Assembly: GCF_917563885.1 (NCBI RefSeq)
Contig: NZ_CAKJTG010000009.1
Coordinates: 1-64,000 of the forward strand
DNA length: 64,000 nucleotides
Reading direction: 5' to 3'
Source: Pseudoneobacillus rhizosphaerae
GTDB lineage: Bacteria > Bacillota > Bacilli > Bacillales > Cytobacillaceae
Every line of letters begins with the position of its first letter. Position 1 is the stretch's first letter. This document shows positions 54,553 through 63,448 of this stretch, piece by piece. Below the pieces are notes generated by a model that saw only the letters and a program-made list of their open reading frames with translations, was not told where the DNA came from and ran no database searches. The position numbers were made by a program, and so were the translations under genes.

Positions 54553-55187
54553 GACAGCTTCATCCTTTCCTCTACCAAATCGACAAAATTTTTAAAGAGC
54601 TGCATACCAAGTTTACTACTTTTTTCTGGATGGAATTGCATACCTAATATATTTTGGTTTCCAACTACAGCAGGTACTTCTATATGATAATCGCTACTAG
54701 CAATTAGAATATCCTTATCATCCGTTTTGACATAATAGGAGTGAACAAAATAGACATGGCTTTCACTTATTTTATTTAATATGCTTGAAGAACGTTTGTA
54801 GGTAAGTTTATTCCACCCCATATGAGGTACTTTATAGTTTATTCCATCATTTGATTTTCCTGAAAACCGTACAACTTGCCCTGATAATAAACCTAATCCC
54901 CTTGTAAACCCATTTTCTTCACTTTCTTCAAATAGTAGCTGCATACCTAAACAGATTCCTAATAACGGTTTGTTTGTTTCGGCAAATCGTTTAATTAACT
55001 CTGAAAGACCAGATTCATTTAGTCGAAGCATCGCGTCTCTAAAAGAACCTACTCCAGGGAGTATAAGACCATTTGCATTCATTAGTTTTTCGCTTTTATC
55101 TGAAATAAAGTATGGAACATTTAATCTTTCAAGTGCTTTACTTACACTAAACAAGTTCCCCATTCCATAATCAATGATGCCTATCAT
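54549..55187 (-). CDS. hisH: Imidazole glycerol phosphate synthase, glutaminase subunit
   Basis: A 212-residue class I glutamine amidotransferase: [31 protein letters not shown], the nucleophile in [15 protein letters not shown], and [12 protein letters not shown] with the catalytic His-Glu. It supplies ammonia to HisF. Lies directly after hisB with no gap. Confidence 0.96.
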   Translation of the reverse strand: MIGIIDYGMGNLFSVSKALERLNVPYFISDKSEKLMNANGLILPGVGSFRDAMLRLNESGLSELIKRFAETNKPLLGICLGMQLLFEESEENGFTRGLGLLSGQVVRFSGKSNDGINYKVPHMGWNKLTYKRSSSILNKISESHVYFVHSYYVKTDDKDILIASSDYHIEVPAVVGNQNILGMQFHPEKSSKLGMQLFKNFVDLVEERMKLS

Positions 55188-55775
55188 TTATAACATTCCT
55201 TTCGTTGAGGGAACTCCTTTTATTCTTGGGTCAATTGTTGTTGCCTCATCAAGCGCTCTAGATAATGCTTTAAATATAGCTTCAATGATATGGTGGGTGT
55301 TTTGACCGTAATGAACAATGATATGCAGATTCATTTTAGCTTCAAGCGCCAGTTTCCACATGAATTCATGAATTAATTCTGTATCAAATGTCCCAACCTT
55401 TTGACTTGGAAATTGGGCACGCATTTCAAAGTGAGGACGATTACTTAAATCTACTACCACCTGGGCTAATGTTTCGTCCATGGGGACAAAGGCATTTCCA
55501 TAGCGTTTGATTCCCTTTTTATCACCTAGCGCTTCACGCAATACTTGACCTAAACAAATACCAATATCCTCTGTTGTATGATGATCATCCACATCGGTAT
55601 CTCCGGATGCATCGACCGTTAAATCAAACTGTCCATGCTTAGCAAACAAATCTAACATATGATTGAGAAAAGGTACGCCGGTTTTTATGTTAGCTTGACC
55701 TTCACCATCAATATTCAAAGTCAGTTCAATATTTGTTTCATTTGTTTGTCTTTTAAAACTAGAAACTCTAGACAT
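55188..55775 (-). CDS. hisB: Imidazoleglycerol-phosphate dehydratase
   Basis: A 195-residue monofunctional His[41 protein letters not shown], and [20 protein letters not shown], giving the paired histidine metal sites. No phosphatase domain is fused; that step is done by HisJ, encoded upstream. GGAGG lies 7 bp before the ATG. Confidence 0.96.
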   Translation of the reverse strand: MSRVSSFKRQTNETNIELTLNIDGEGQANIKTGVPFLNHMLDLFAKHGQFDLTVDASGDTDVDDHHTTEDIGICLGQVLREALGDKKGIKRYGNAFVPMDETLAQVVVDLSNRPHFEMRAQFPSQKVGTFDTELIHEFMWKLALEAKMNLHIIVHYGQNTHHIIEAIFKALSRALDEATTIDPRIKGVPSTKGML

Positions 55776-55818
55776 TTCATTACCTCCGAACCTATTCCAT
55801 TAACTAGTATTTGATTGA

Positions 55819-57084
55819 CTATTTAAATCTTTCCTCAACGGCTCTAGCATGTGCTTCCAGCCCTTCCAAACGGGCGAAAGCTGCTATTTTATGTACATTT
55901 TGATTCAGTGCTTTTTCACTATAGTAAATAACACTAGATTTTTTTTGGAAATCTTCTACATTTAATGGACTGGAAAATCGTGCAGTTCCATTAGTCGGCA
56001 ACACATGGTTTGTTCCTGCAAAATAATCCCCCACTGGTTCACTACTGAATCTACCTAAAAAAATGGCTCCTGCATGCTTTATTTGCCCAAGATACTCCAT
56101 TGGATTTTCTGTTAAAATCTCTAAATGCTCTGGGGCTAACTCGTTTACGATTGAAATCGCTTCATCCATAGATTCTGTCACATAAATGACGCCATAATCT
56201 TGAATAGATTTTTCAGCAATTTTTTTTCGAGGTAGTTCAATTAATTGTCTTTTCACTTCCTCGGCTACCGCTTCTGCTAATTCTTGCGAAGGAGTAACTA
56301 ACACACTAGAAGCTCTTTCATCATGCTCTGCTTGTGATAATAAATCGGCTGCCACCTCGTTTGGTCGAGCTGTTTGGTCAGCAAGAATAACTATTTCACT
56401 TGGACCAGCAATCATATCGATATCGATATCACCAAATACTTCCTTCTTTGCTAAAGCAACATAGATATTTCCTGGGCCAACAACCTTATCTACTGGTCGA
56501 ACCTGTTCAGTTCCATATGCAAGGGCAGCAATTGCTTGGGCTCCACCAATTTTATATATCTCTTTAACTCCCGCTACTTTTGCAGCAACTAGTACTGCCG
56601 GTGGTATTTTCCCATTTTCCCCTGGTGGTGAAACCATTACTATTCGCTCAACTCCTGCCACCTTCGCAGGTATAACATTCATTAGTACTGATGAAGGATA
56701 GGCCGCTGTCCCTCCTGGTACATAGACACCGACTGAATCAAGAGGAGTTATTTTTTGTCCTAGAATAGTCCCATTTTCTTCAGTTGTCATCCATGAAGGG
56801 CGAAGCTGTTTCATGTGGTAAGAGTGAATATTTTCTGCAGCTTCCTTTATTACATCCACCATATTTTCCTCAATTACTTCAAATGCTTCGTCAAATTCCG
56901 TTTGTGTAACGGAAAAGAGTTCGAGATAGCTATCATCATATTTTTCAGTAAATTCCCTAACTGCTTCATCTCCTCGTATTCTGACTTCCTCAATGATAGC
57001 TTTTACTTGCAATAACTGCTCTTGTGTTCCACTCTCAATAGAACGTTTAATAGAGACCGATTCACTCACTCGTTTAATTTTCAC
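55819..57084 (-). CDS. hisD: Histidinol dehydrogenase
   Basis: A 421-residue zinc-dependent enzyme oxidising histidinol to histidine in two steps. Seen: [78 protein letters not shown] and [18 protein letters not shown]. Starts at GTG with GGGTGG upstream. Short gaps of 24 and 43 bp to hisG and hisB. Confidence 0.96.
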   Translation of the reverse strand: MKIKRVSESVSIKRSIESGTQEQLLQVKAIIEEVRIRGDEAVREFTEKYDDSYLELFSVTQTEFDEAFEVIEENMVDVIKEAAENIHSYHMKQLRPSWMTTEENGTILGQKITPLDSVGVYVPGGTAAYPSSVLMNVIPAKVAGVERIVMVSPPGENGKIPPAVLVAAKVAGVKEIYKIGGAQAIAALAYGTEQVRPVDKVVGPGNIYVALAKKEVFGDIDIDMIAGPSEIVILADQTARPNEVAADLLSQAEHDERASSVLVTPSQELAEAVAEEVKRQLIELPRKKIAEKSIQDYGVIYVTESMDEAISIVNELAPEHLEILTENPMEYLGQIKHAGAIFLGRFSSEPVGDYFAGTNHVLPTNGTARFSSPLNVEDFQKKSSVIYYSEKALNQNVHKIAAFARLEGLEAHARAVEERFK

Positions 57085-57108
57085 TTATACCACCCTTTTG
57101 TCAGCATT

Positions 57109-57753
57109 TTACGAATTAATGCTTTCAGAATTTATCACGTGATTCAATCTATCTACTAAATCGTTTATTCGTTTATCCTGCATTCGATAGCTTACAGGGT
57201 TAACAATTAAACGAGAGGTAATATCGGCAATTCTCTCGTATTCTACTAGCCCATTTTCCTTAAGCGTTCTTCCAGAGGATACAATATCCACTATCCGGTC
57301 AGATAAGCCAATAATTGGAGCAAGTTCTATCGACCCATTTAATTTAATAACCTCTACTTGCTCACCTTGTTCGCGGAAATACGCAGCTGCGGCATTTGGG
57401 TATTTTGTTGCCACTTTCGGTGCCACATTGTTCATTTTTGTATTAGGGAGACCTGCTACCGCTAAATAACAGTGGCTTATTTTTAAATCTAACAGCTCAT
57501 AAACATCTCTTTCTTCCTCAATCATTACATCTTTTCCTGCTATTCCTAAATCAGCTACACCATGCTCAACATAGGTAGGTACGTCCATTGGTTTTGCCAA
57601 AATAAATCGGAAGTTCTCGACTTCAACTTCAATAATTAATCTTCTTGAATCTTTAAATTCAGGTGGGAGATTATAGCCAGCTAGCCTTAAAAGTTCTACT
57701 GCCTCTTCAAATATTCTCCCCTTCGGCATAGCAATGGTTAAGAATGGGTTCAT
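57109..57753 (-). CDS. hisG: ATP phosphoribosyltransferase, short catalytic subunit
   Basis: A 214-residue short-form His[41 protein letters not shown], and the PRPP-binding [16 protein letters not shown]. It lacks the C-terminal regulatory domain, so it needs HisZ, encoded just upstream and overlapping by 4 bp. First step of histidine synthesis. GGAGG precedes the ATG. Confidence 0.95.
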   Translation of the reverse strand: MNPFLTIAMPKGRIFEEAVELLRLAGYNLPPEFKDSRRLIIEVEVENFRFILAKPMDVPTYVEHGVADLGIAGKDVMIEEERDVYELLDLKISHCYLAVAGLPNTKMNNVAPKVATKYPNAAAAYFREQGEQVEVIKLNGSIELAPIIGLSDRIVDIVSSGRTLKENGLVEYERIADITSRLIVNPVSYRMQDKRINDLVDRLNHVINSESINS

Positions 57754-58919
57754 GTTGATACTCTCCCTCCTGCTTTGCCTATTAGGAAGGTGATTTCCTC
57801 GTATTGATCTGTACAGGCATCAATATGATTAACACCGTTTATATCCTGAAGGACTACTTTTAATCCTTCCGCTCTTTTCATTTTTGCGATTTGAAAAGCT
57901 TCACTACGCCTTTCTTCAGAAAATAGTATACATTCCGATGGAGTAATTTCAGGTAATGGACCTAACGCCTCCACCAATCGATCTAAACGAAGAGCAAATC
58001 CTGTTGCACTTGTATTTTTGCCGAACTTTTGAAACAGTCCATCATATCTTCCTCCATTTCCAATAGGGAACCCAACCTGCTTCGCATAAACTTCAAATAA
58101 AATCCCTGTGTAATAGTTCATATGGCTGACAAGGGTTAAATCAAATTTCAATTTTTCCTGATTTCCATAATCATCCATGGTATCCCACAACTTTTTCAAT
58201 TGAAGTACAGAATCCTTCCCTTGATCGTATTCCACTAAATCTATAGCTTGATTGATTACTTCTGTACTTCCACGTAGATTTAGGAAGTCTAATAATCGTT
58301 GTTTATCAATGGTAGAGAGGGATAATGAATTGACATGCTCACGGTAGCCAACATAATTCTTTTCATATAAGAATTTTATTAAGGTTTTAGCTCGTTCTTC
58401 AGTCCCTAAAATTTGAAGAAATAATTCTTTCAAAAATCCAATATGGCCAATTGAGATTTGGAAATCTTCTAAACCAACTTCCTTTAATGCAGTAATCATT
58501 AGGGCAATAATCTCACCATCGGCACTAACTGTCTCATCCCCAATAAGTTCTACACCAATTTGTTCGAATTCAGCAGGTCTACCGCCTTCCCTTTGCTGGG
58601 CACGATAAACATTTTCTGAATACGCCAGTCTTAAAGGATAATTTTCATTAAATATTTTGGAAGCCGCTACACGAGCTATTGGTGCTGTCATATCTGGTCG
58701 TAAAACGAGTGTATGCCCTTGTGGGTCTAATAATTTAAATAATTGCTGATTAAGGATAGCTGAAGCAGCACCAATCGTTTCATAATATTCCAACGTTGGC
58801 GTTTCGATAAATTGGAATCCCCAGCTTTTCATCACATCACCAATTGAATTTCGGATTTGACTTTTTGTTTCATATAATTGCGGTAGAGTATCTCTCATTC
58901 CTAATGGTTTTTCAAACAT
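57750..58919 (-). CDS. hisZ: ATP phosphoribosyltransferase regulatory subunit
   Basis: A 389-residue HisRS-like paralogue: [58 protein letters not shown] and the degenerate SYYTGILF-like [20 protein letters not shown]. It forms the octameric complex with short HisG and confers histidine feedback. The start is uncertain: the ATG is 22 bp after AAGAGGTG, but an in-frame ATT at 58932-58934 lies 7 bp after that site, and would add MSRLF. Confidence 0.92.
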   Translation of the reverse strand: MFEKPLGMRDTLPQLYETKSQIRNSIGDVMKSWGFQFIETPTLEYYETIGAASAILNQQLFKLLDPQGHTLVLRPDMTAPIARVAASKIFNENYPLRLAYSENVYRAQQREGGRPAEFEQIGVELIGDETVSADGEIIALMITALKEVGLEDFQISIGHIGFLKELFLQILGTEERAKTLIKFLYEKNYVGYREHVNSLSLSTIDKQRLLDFLNLRGSTEVINQAIDLVEYDQGKDSVLQLKKLWDTMDDYGNQEKLKFDLTLVSHMNYYTGILFEVYAKQVGFPIGNGGRYDGLFQKFGKNTSATGFALRLDRLVEALGPLPEITPSECILFSEERRSEAFQIAKMKRAEGLKVVLQDINGVNHIDACTDQYEEITFLIGKAGGRVST

Positions 58920-59004
58920 AAATAATCGACTAATGGAAATTCACCTCTTACCAATTCTCTTTCGCTTTATCACGCTAATATATTAGAGTATTAAAGATAT
59001 ATGT

Positions 59005-59033
59005 AGTTTACATTGGAATTTGTATTCGGTCAA
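59005..59033 (-). promoter_or_regulatory. Sigma-A promoter of the histidine operon
   Basis: TTGACC (59028-59033), 17-bp spacer and TAAACT (59005-59010) on the minus strand, about 70 bp upstream of the start of hisZ. No T-box features are visible between it and hisZ. Confidence 0.6.
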
Positions 59034-59042
59034 TAAAAAAAT

Positions 59043-59076
59043 AAAAAGACTTGCCTTATTTAAGACAAGTCTTTTT
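59043..59076 (-). terminator. Terminator after hisJ
   Basis: AAAAAGACTTG (59043-59053) and CAAGTCTTTTT (59066-59076) form a perfect 11-bp stem with a 12-nt loop and a U tail. It separates hisJ from the his promoter. Confidence 0.85.
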
Positions 59077-59119
59077 ATTGGTTATTTCTATCTAAAGTTA
59101 CTTAGCCGAACGGAGTTAT

Positions 59120-59917
59120 TTATGGTATACAAATTGAATCTCTCCCCTGATTTAATTCTTTGACTTGATGGGCATCAGATCCATATACAAGTGGTATTTG
59201 AAGTTTTTTGGCTTGCTTAATAACCCATTCAGGAGGATAAGTTTCCCTACATAAAGGCTTGGCTGTACCTGCACCATTATAATCCAGCTCATACTCCTTT
59301 TCTTTCACGAGAGTTAACAGGTCGAATATTTCCTTTTCAAAGCTTTGATTTGAAGGGAATTTCTTATGGAATTTTTTTATTAGTGTCATATGGCCGATTC
59401 GTTTAGGTTTGTAATTTCCTAAATTGGCTTGTATAGAAAGCTTTAAGGTTTCAAAGTATTTCTTGTAAATTTGGTCTATCGAACCGTAATCGCTAATCAT
59501 TTGATTAAATAAATCTGGACTATAGTCCACACAATCATATCGAGAGCCATTCTTTAAAAAATGGACAGACAAAATGGAATCGTCTAATTTAGGACCATAT
59601 TCATTCAAGAAGCACTTTGTTTCCTCTTCGAAGCCTTCTATAAAATCAATTTCTAAACCAACATTAACCTTTATTTTCTTCTTGTAATCTATTTTCAACT
59701 TCTCTACTTCAATTAAATATTCTTTAAGTTCAACCATCCTCATCGCACTATCTTCTGTTGGAGTTGTGTCGACAAATCCATTTGGCAAAGGGGCATGCTC
59801 TGTAAAAGATATTTCATCAAATCCTAGTTTTATAGCCTCTTCAACATAATTTACCATTTTATCTTTTGTACCATGCGGACAAAATGGACTATGAATATGG
59901 CCATCCTTTTTAATCAT
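59120..59917 (-). CDS. hisJ: Histidinol-phosphatase, PHP type
   Basis: A 265-residue PHP-superfamily phosphatase: DGHIHSPFCPHG with metal-binding histidines, ISFTEHAPLP, VGLEIDFIEG, LSVHFLKNG, RIGHMTLIKKF and the C-terminal GSDAHQVKEL. It dephosphorylates histidinol phosphate, the step missing from the monofunctional HisB here. It begins 24 bp after the feoB membrane-part gene and is cut off from the his promoter by a terminator, so it probably depends on the feo transcript or a local promoter. Confidence 0.9.
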   Translation of the reverse strand: MIKKDGHIHSPFCPHGTKDKMVNYVEEAIKLGFDEISFTEHAPLPNGFVDTTPTEDSAMRMVELKEYLIEVEKLKIDYKKKIKVNVGLEIDFIEGFEEETKCFLNEYGPKLDDSILSVHFLKNGSRYDCVDYSPDLFNQMISDYGSIDQIYKKYFETLKLSIQANLGNYKPKRIGHMTLIKKFHKKFPSNQSFEKEIFDLLTLVKEKEYELDYNGAGTAKPLCRETYPPEWVIKQAKKLQIPLVYGSDAHQVKELNQGRDSICIP

Positions 59918-59940
59918 CAGTTAGTAGCCCCCATTAATTT

Positions 59941-61341
59941 TTAGATTAAATGTAACGTTCTTACCAAATACGTTATTACAAAAGTAACAAAAAAAGCAAT
60001 TACTGTTGGTATTAAAAAGGCTAAAAATGTCCATTTAGGACTTTTCGTTTCCTTATAAATGTTTAGTAAAGTAGTACCACACGGATAGTGTAGTAGGGAA
60101 AATAACATCATATTTAGTGCGGTTAACCAAGTCCAATCGTGATTCAAAAAGATCTGTTTCAAATCACTTATTCCTTCAACATCAATCAGTGCCCCTGTGG
60201 ATAAATAGCCCATTAATAAAACAGGTAAAACGATTTCATTTGCTGGAAGCCCTATTATAAAGGCCATAAGAATATACCCATCTAAACCTATCGCTTGACC
60301 AAGTGGGTCTAGGAAATGTACAACGTGTAACAGAATACTGGTATCACCAATCGTAATGTTTGCCAAGACCCATGTTAGAATGGCTGCTGGTGCTGCGACT
60401 TTAATGGCACGATAAAGTACTGCGATAGATTTTGTTAATGATTCTCTTATTACCGTATCAAAAATTTTCGGTTTCCGGTAAGGTGGTAGCTCTAATGTAT
60501 AGTGAGTAGGTACTCCCTTTAACAACGTTTTAGATAGCGCCCACGATACAACAAAAGTCACAATAATTCCAAATACTACGATACCAACAATTACCCCTGT
60601 TGTTACAAGTGATTTCATTCCACCTGTTAATCCCGCTGCCATGAAAAGTGATGCTAAAACGATTAATGTCCCCCAACGCCCATTACAGGGTACGAAGTTA
60701 TTTGTTAAAATAGCCAGCATTCTTTCTCTAGGAGATTCAATGATTCGAGTTGACATGATTGCCGCAGCATTACATCCGAAACCCATCGCCATCGTAAGAG
60801 ATTGTTTTCCATGGGCTCCAACACTCTTAAAAAGTCGGTCTAAATTAAATGCAACACGGGGTAAATAACCATAGTTTTCAAGCAAGGCAAACGTCGGGAA
60901 AAATATGGCCATTGGAGGTAGCATAACGGCTATTACCCAAGTTGTACCTCTGAATAAACCTAGGACAAGTATGCCATGCAACCAACCAGGTGCATGTAAA
61001 TATTGAAACATCATTGTCAAATACCCTTCCACCCAAACAAAAAATTCGGCAATCATGCCAGAGGGTACATTAGCCCCAGCAATTGTGATATAAAAAACAA
61101 TGGCTAACATGGCTAACATGATGGGAAAGCCAATTATTGGAGATGTCAAAATAGAATCAAGCTTTTCCGTTACCTGATCTTGTTTAGATTTGGAATAGTG
61201 AACTCCTGATTTCATTAATTGGTTACTTTCTTTAAATAAATTTTCAACAATTCGATCTCTAAAATTTTCTGTTCTCATTTTAGTAGCTTCATCTATTAGG
61301 CTTTTAAACTCAATTTGTTGTTGATTCAATTTGATATCCAT
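59941..61341 (-). CDS. feoB: Iron(II) transporter FeoB, membrane (Gate) part
   Basis: A 466-residue polytopic protein equal to the C-terminal half of FeoB, encoded separately. After ~65 soluble residues come about eight membrane spans with two Gate/nucleoside-recognition repeats. Seen: SPIIGFPIMLAMLAIVFYIT, the cysteine motifs MGFGCNAAAIMSTRII (usual FeoB has GxGCxxP) and NNFVPCNGRWGTLI, and FIIGLPANEIVLPVLLMGYL. It should move Fe2+ across the membrane with the G-protein encoded 2 bp upstream. Pro after the first Cys motif is replaced by Ala. GAGGAGG precedes the ATG. Confidence 0.85.
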   Translation of the reverse strand: MDIKLNQQQIEFKSLIDEATKMRTENFRDRIVENLFKESNQLMKSGVHYSKSKQDQVTEKLDSILTSPIIGFPIMLAMLAIVFYITIAGANVPSGMIAEFFVWVEGYLTMMFQYLHAPGWLHGILVLGLFRGTTWVIAVMLPPMAIFFPTFALLENYGYLPRVAFNLDRLFKSVGAHGKQSLTMAMGFGCNAAAIMSTRIIESPRERMLAILTNNFVPCNGRWGTLIVLASLFMAAGLTGGMKSLVTTGVIVGIVVFGIIVTFVVSWALSKTLLKGVPTHYTLELPPYRKPKIFDTVIRESLTKSIAVLYRAIKVAAPAAILTWVLANITIGDTSILLHVVHFLDPLGQAIGLDGYILMAFIIGLPANEIVLPVLLMGYLSTGALIDVEGISDLKQIFLNHDWTWLTALNMMLFSLLHYPCGTTLLNIYKETKSPKWTFLAFLIPTVIAFFVTFVITYLVRTLHLI

Positions 61342-61343
61342 CT

Positions 61344-62036
61344 TTAATGTACCTCCTCCCCAAAGTAATTATCTTCTATGGCTTTTATAAGGCTCTGATC
61401 TCCATCTAACATTCGAATGGCAAGCCATCTAGTAGGTAAACGATCTCCAAATATAGCGATTAACTTCGTTTCTAGGTAATTAATATTTGCTTCGGTTTCT
61501 GCATCATATTTAATGGTATTAGGGTTACATGCAATAACTCCATCTATTAAACGATCAATCGTGTCGAGTAATGCAGGTATTCCTGTTTTATTCCTCGCAG
61601 AAATCTTTACAACCGGAACACCTAATTTCCTCATAAATATTTGTTCGTAAATTTTCATACCTCGTTTTTCAGCTTCATCTATTAGATTTAAACAAATAAC
61701 AACATTTTTTGAAATTTCAAGCACTTGCAAGGCAAGGTTTAGATTTCTTTCTAATGCTGTTGCATCGAGAACTACTACCGTTACATCTGGTTTCTCAAAC
61801 AGCACATAATCCCTTGCCACCTCTTCATCAAGGGAATTTGAATAAAGGGAATAGCTACCGGGTAGGTCAATCATTCTATATGATTTATTTTTAAACTCAA
61901 ATGTTCCCTCCTTTAATTCAACAGTCTTTCCAGCCCAATTTCCCGTATGTTGTCTCAAGCCTGTTAGTGTATTAAATAACGTACTTTTTCCAGTGTTTGG
62001 GTTTCCTACTAACGCGATACGATAATATTCACTCAA
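61344..62036 (-). CDS. FeoB small GTPase part, separate protein
   Basis: A 230-residue G-protein equal to the N-terminal domain of FeoB. Seen: G1 ALVGNPNTGKSTLFNTLTG, G2 near QHTGNWAGKTVELKEG, G3 MIDLPGSYSLY, G4-like CLNLIDEAEKRGM, and KISARNKTGIPALLDTID as G5. In normal FeoB this is fused to the membrane part; here a stop and a new ribosome site separate them. It presumably opens the pore in trans. It overlaps feoA by 8 bp. Confidence 0.88.
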   Translation of the reverse strand: MSEYYRIALVGNPNTGKSTLFNTLTGLRQHTGNWAGKTVELKEGTFEFKNKSYRMIDLPGSYSLYSNSLDEEVARDYVLFEKPDVTVVVLDATALERNLNLALQVLEISKNVVICLNLIDEAEKRGMKIYEQIFMRKLGVPVVKISARNKTGIPALLDTIDRLIDGVIACNPNTIKYDAETEANINYLETKLIAIFGDRLPTRWLAIRMLDGDQSLIKAIEDNYFGEEVH

Positions 62037-62280
62037 GACCCATCAGCTCCCCTACTATTCTCTGACTCTCTTCTTTTCTTAAAGCGATCAAGGTTTGACA
62101 AACTTGGAAAGCGATAGGGTCTCCTAGAGGACTTTTTCGTACTACTTCAACAATTGCCCCCGGTACAAAGCCTAAGTCAAAAAGTCTTCGCCTCATAACA
62201 CCCTCCACCAAAATATTGGTTATTTTTATCAACTGACCCTTTTTTCCATCTGCTAATCGAATTTTTTTAGTTGCATCCAT
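62029..62280 (-). CDS. feoA: Ferrous iron transport protein FeoA
   Basis: An 83-residue SH3-like protein: IRLADGKKGQLIKITNILVE, RRRLFDLGFVPGAIVEVVRK and SPLGDPIAFQVCQTLIALRK. It supports FeoB. The ATG lies 8 bp after GGAGG; an ATG five codons earlier forms part of that ribosome site. First gene of feoA, G-protein, membrane part, hisJ. Confidence 0.92.
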   Translation of the reverse strand: MDATKKIRLADGKKGQLIKITNILVEGVMRRRLFDLGFVPGAIVEVVRKSPLGDPIAFQVCQTLIALRKEESQRIVGELMGLE

Positions 62281-62327
62281 TTGTTTTTCCTCCATCTTAT
62301 AATGTTTCCCTAAACCAACTTTTATTT

Positions 62328-62356
62328 ATAGTATGAATCTATTCGTAATTTGTCAA
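62328..62356 (-). promoter_or_regulatory. Sigma-A promoter of the feo operon
   Basis: Perfect TTGACA (62351-62356), 17-bp spacer and TACTAT (62328-62333) on the minus strand, 48 bp upstream of feoA. No clear Fur box was recognised around it. Confidence 0.75.
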
Positions 62357-62375
62357 ACTTATTATGAATTTCTCC

Positions 62376-62402
62376 AAAAAAAAAACTGCACCTAAAGGGC
62401 AG
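62376..62402 (-). terminator. Terminator of the unknown gene ending at 62433
   Basis: CTGC..CC / GG..GCAG stem with a one-base bulge, followed by nine U on the minus strand. Confidence 0.65.
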
Positions 62403-62432
62403 CTTGTGTAAAGGATTTTTTTGAAGCTTTAC

Positions 62433-62720
62433 TCATTTTTGAAATGGTTTCATTCTCGATTCTTTTTCGACATACCAATTTTCATTCATGACAACATTAG
62501 ATATGGTTAAGATTAAAGATGGAATCCGTTCTACGTCAAAGACCAATAAACCCATTTTCTCAGTAAAAAAGCAAAAGGCGCTTCCATGTGAAAATCGAGA
62601 TAGATCCTTGCCTAACTGGATGAGGAGACTGATTATCTCCTGTCGCTCCGCGTGTTCTAAAAAAATATGTGGCGAAAATCTTAAAATCCAAGTCTCACCA
62701 TCTATCGAAAACCGATACAT
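62433..62720 (-). CDS. Small protein of unknown function
   Basis: A 95-residue protein, not recognised. It begins MYRFSIDGETWILRFSPHIF and carries LLIQLGKDLSRFSHGSAFCF in the middle. No signal peptide or metal motif. AGGGTG lies 5-6 bp before the ATG and a terminator follows, supporting a real gene. The opposite strand has a frame of similar length (62488-62760) without a ribosome site. Confidence 0.6.
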   Translation of the reverse strand: MYRFSIDGETWILRFSPHIFLEHAERQEIISLLIQLGKDLSRFSHGSAFCFFTEKMGLLVFDVERIPSLILTISNVVMNENWYVEKESRMKPFQK

Positions 62721-62882
62721 ACAATCACCCTTTTATCGCAGATTATTAATAAATATGTGAGAGTACAAACGTTATGTATAAGACTTTTTATTTATATCTT
62801 TGCACTAATTACAGTCCTAAACTATAGTGAAATAAATAACAATGAACGAAATTTAAATTTTCAAAAAACTCCATAACAATTC

Positions 62883-62911
62883 TTGACTGTAATATCAGTT
62901 CGTTGTATATT
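62883..62911 (+). promoter_or_regulatory. Sigma-A promoter of the cold-shock gene
   Basis: TTGACT (62883-62888), 17-bp spacer and TATATT (62906-62911). The transcript would have a 5' leader of about 90 nt, as is usual for temperature-controlled csp mRNAs. Confidence 0.75.
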
Positions 62912-63009
62912 AAAAACATCATTTATACTATTTTTCTATTAAAAAGTAAAAATGATAATATTTAACTTTTTTGACCAAAGGTGTCTTGAAAGGCTTAGGA
63001 GGAAGAGTT

Positions 63010-63210
63010 ATGCAAAATGGTAAAGTAAAATGGTTCAACAATGAAAAAGGCTTTGGATTTATCGAGGTTGAAGCAGGAGACGACGTATTCGTTCACTTCT
63101 CAGCAATCACTGGTGAAGGCTTCAAATCTTTAGAAGAAGGTCAAGAAGTTTCTTTCGAAGTCGTTGAAGGAAATCGTGGACCTCAAGCTGCTAATGTAGT
63201 AAAGCTTTAA
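63010..63210 (+). CDS. cspD: Cold-shock protein, CspA/CspD type
   Basis: A 66-residue OB-fold protein with RNP1 KGFGFIEV and RNP2 DVFVHFSAI. It binds single-stranded RNA and DNA as a chaperone during cold and stationary phase. The ATG ([10 protein letters not shown]) lies 7 bp after AGGAGG; upstream codons in frame are leader. Position beside ypeQ-ypeP matches cspD in B. subtilis. Confidence 0.93.
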   Translation: MQNGKVKWFNNEKGFGFIEVEAGDDVFVHFSAITGEGFKSLEEGQEVSFEVVEGNRGPQAANVVKL

Positions 63211-63230
63211 TATCTAATCAAAAAAAACAC

Positions 63231-63257
63231 AAGGCTGGCTTTCCGCCAGCCTTTTTA
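63231..63257 (+). terminator. Terminator of the cold-shock gene
   Basis: AGGCTGGC/GCCAGCCT stem with a 5-nt loop and five T. On the minus strand it also lies at the end of ypeQ. Confidence 0.85.
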
Positions 63258-63443
63258 TTTTATCAACATTTCACCAAACTCTTTTATTTTTTCTCCAACC
63301 GTACATTCGGTTATACAAAAACGATGTGCATGCCTTCTACCTTTTTCTTGCTTCAAATGCTTATGGAGAAAACAATCTTGGCAGTAGTATGTTTGGATTG
63401 AATCCAAGCTAGCCAAAATTTCCTGTTTCTTCAATATTTTCAC
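63255..63443 (-). CDS. ypeQ: Zinc-finger protein YpeQ
   Basis: A 62-residue protein with the cysteine/histidine cluster YYCQDCFLHKHL and RFCITECTVGEKIKEFG (CxxC and CxxxC), matching the small zinc-finger protein YpeQ found beside ypeP in B. subtilis. Function unknown. It follows the RNase H-like gene by 5 bp, so the two form an operon. Confidence 0.8.
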   Translation of the reverse strand: MKILKKQEILASLDSIQTYYCQDCFLHKHLKQEKGRRHAHRFCITECTVGEKIKEFGEMLIK

Positions 63444-63448
63444 ACCCT

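Noticed and set aside
58920..59119. T-box leader for the histidine operon
   Set aside because: The region is short, with only a terminator for hisJ and a simple promoter; no GGTGGxACCGCG sequence.
62296..62432. Fur box at the feo promoter
   Set aside because: No 19-bp match to the GATAATGATTATC-type inverted repeat could be seen around the promoter.
62488..62760. 90-codon plus-strand frame opposite the unknown gene at 62433-62720
   Set aside because: No ribosome site; the opposite frame has a ribosome site, a fitting start and a terminator.
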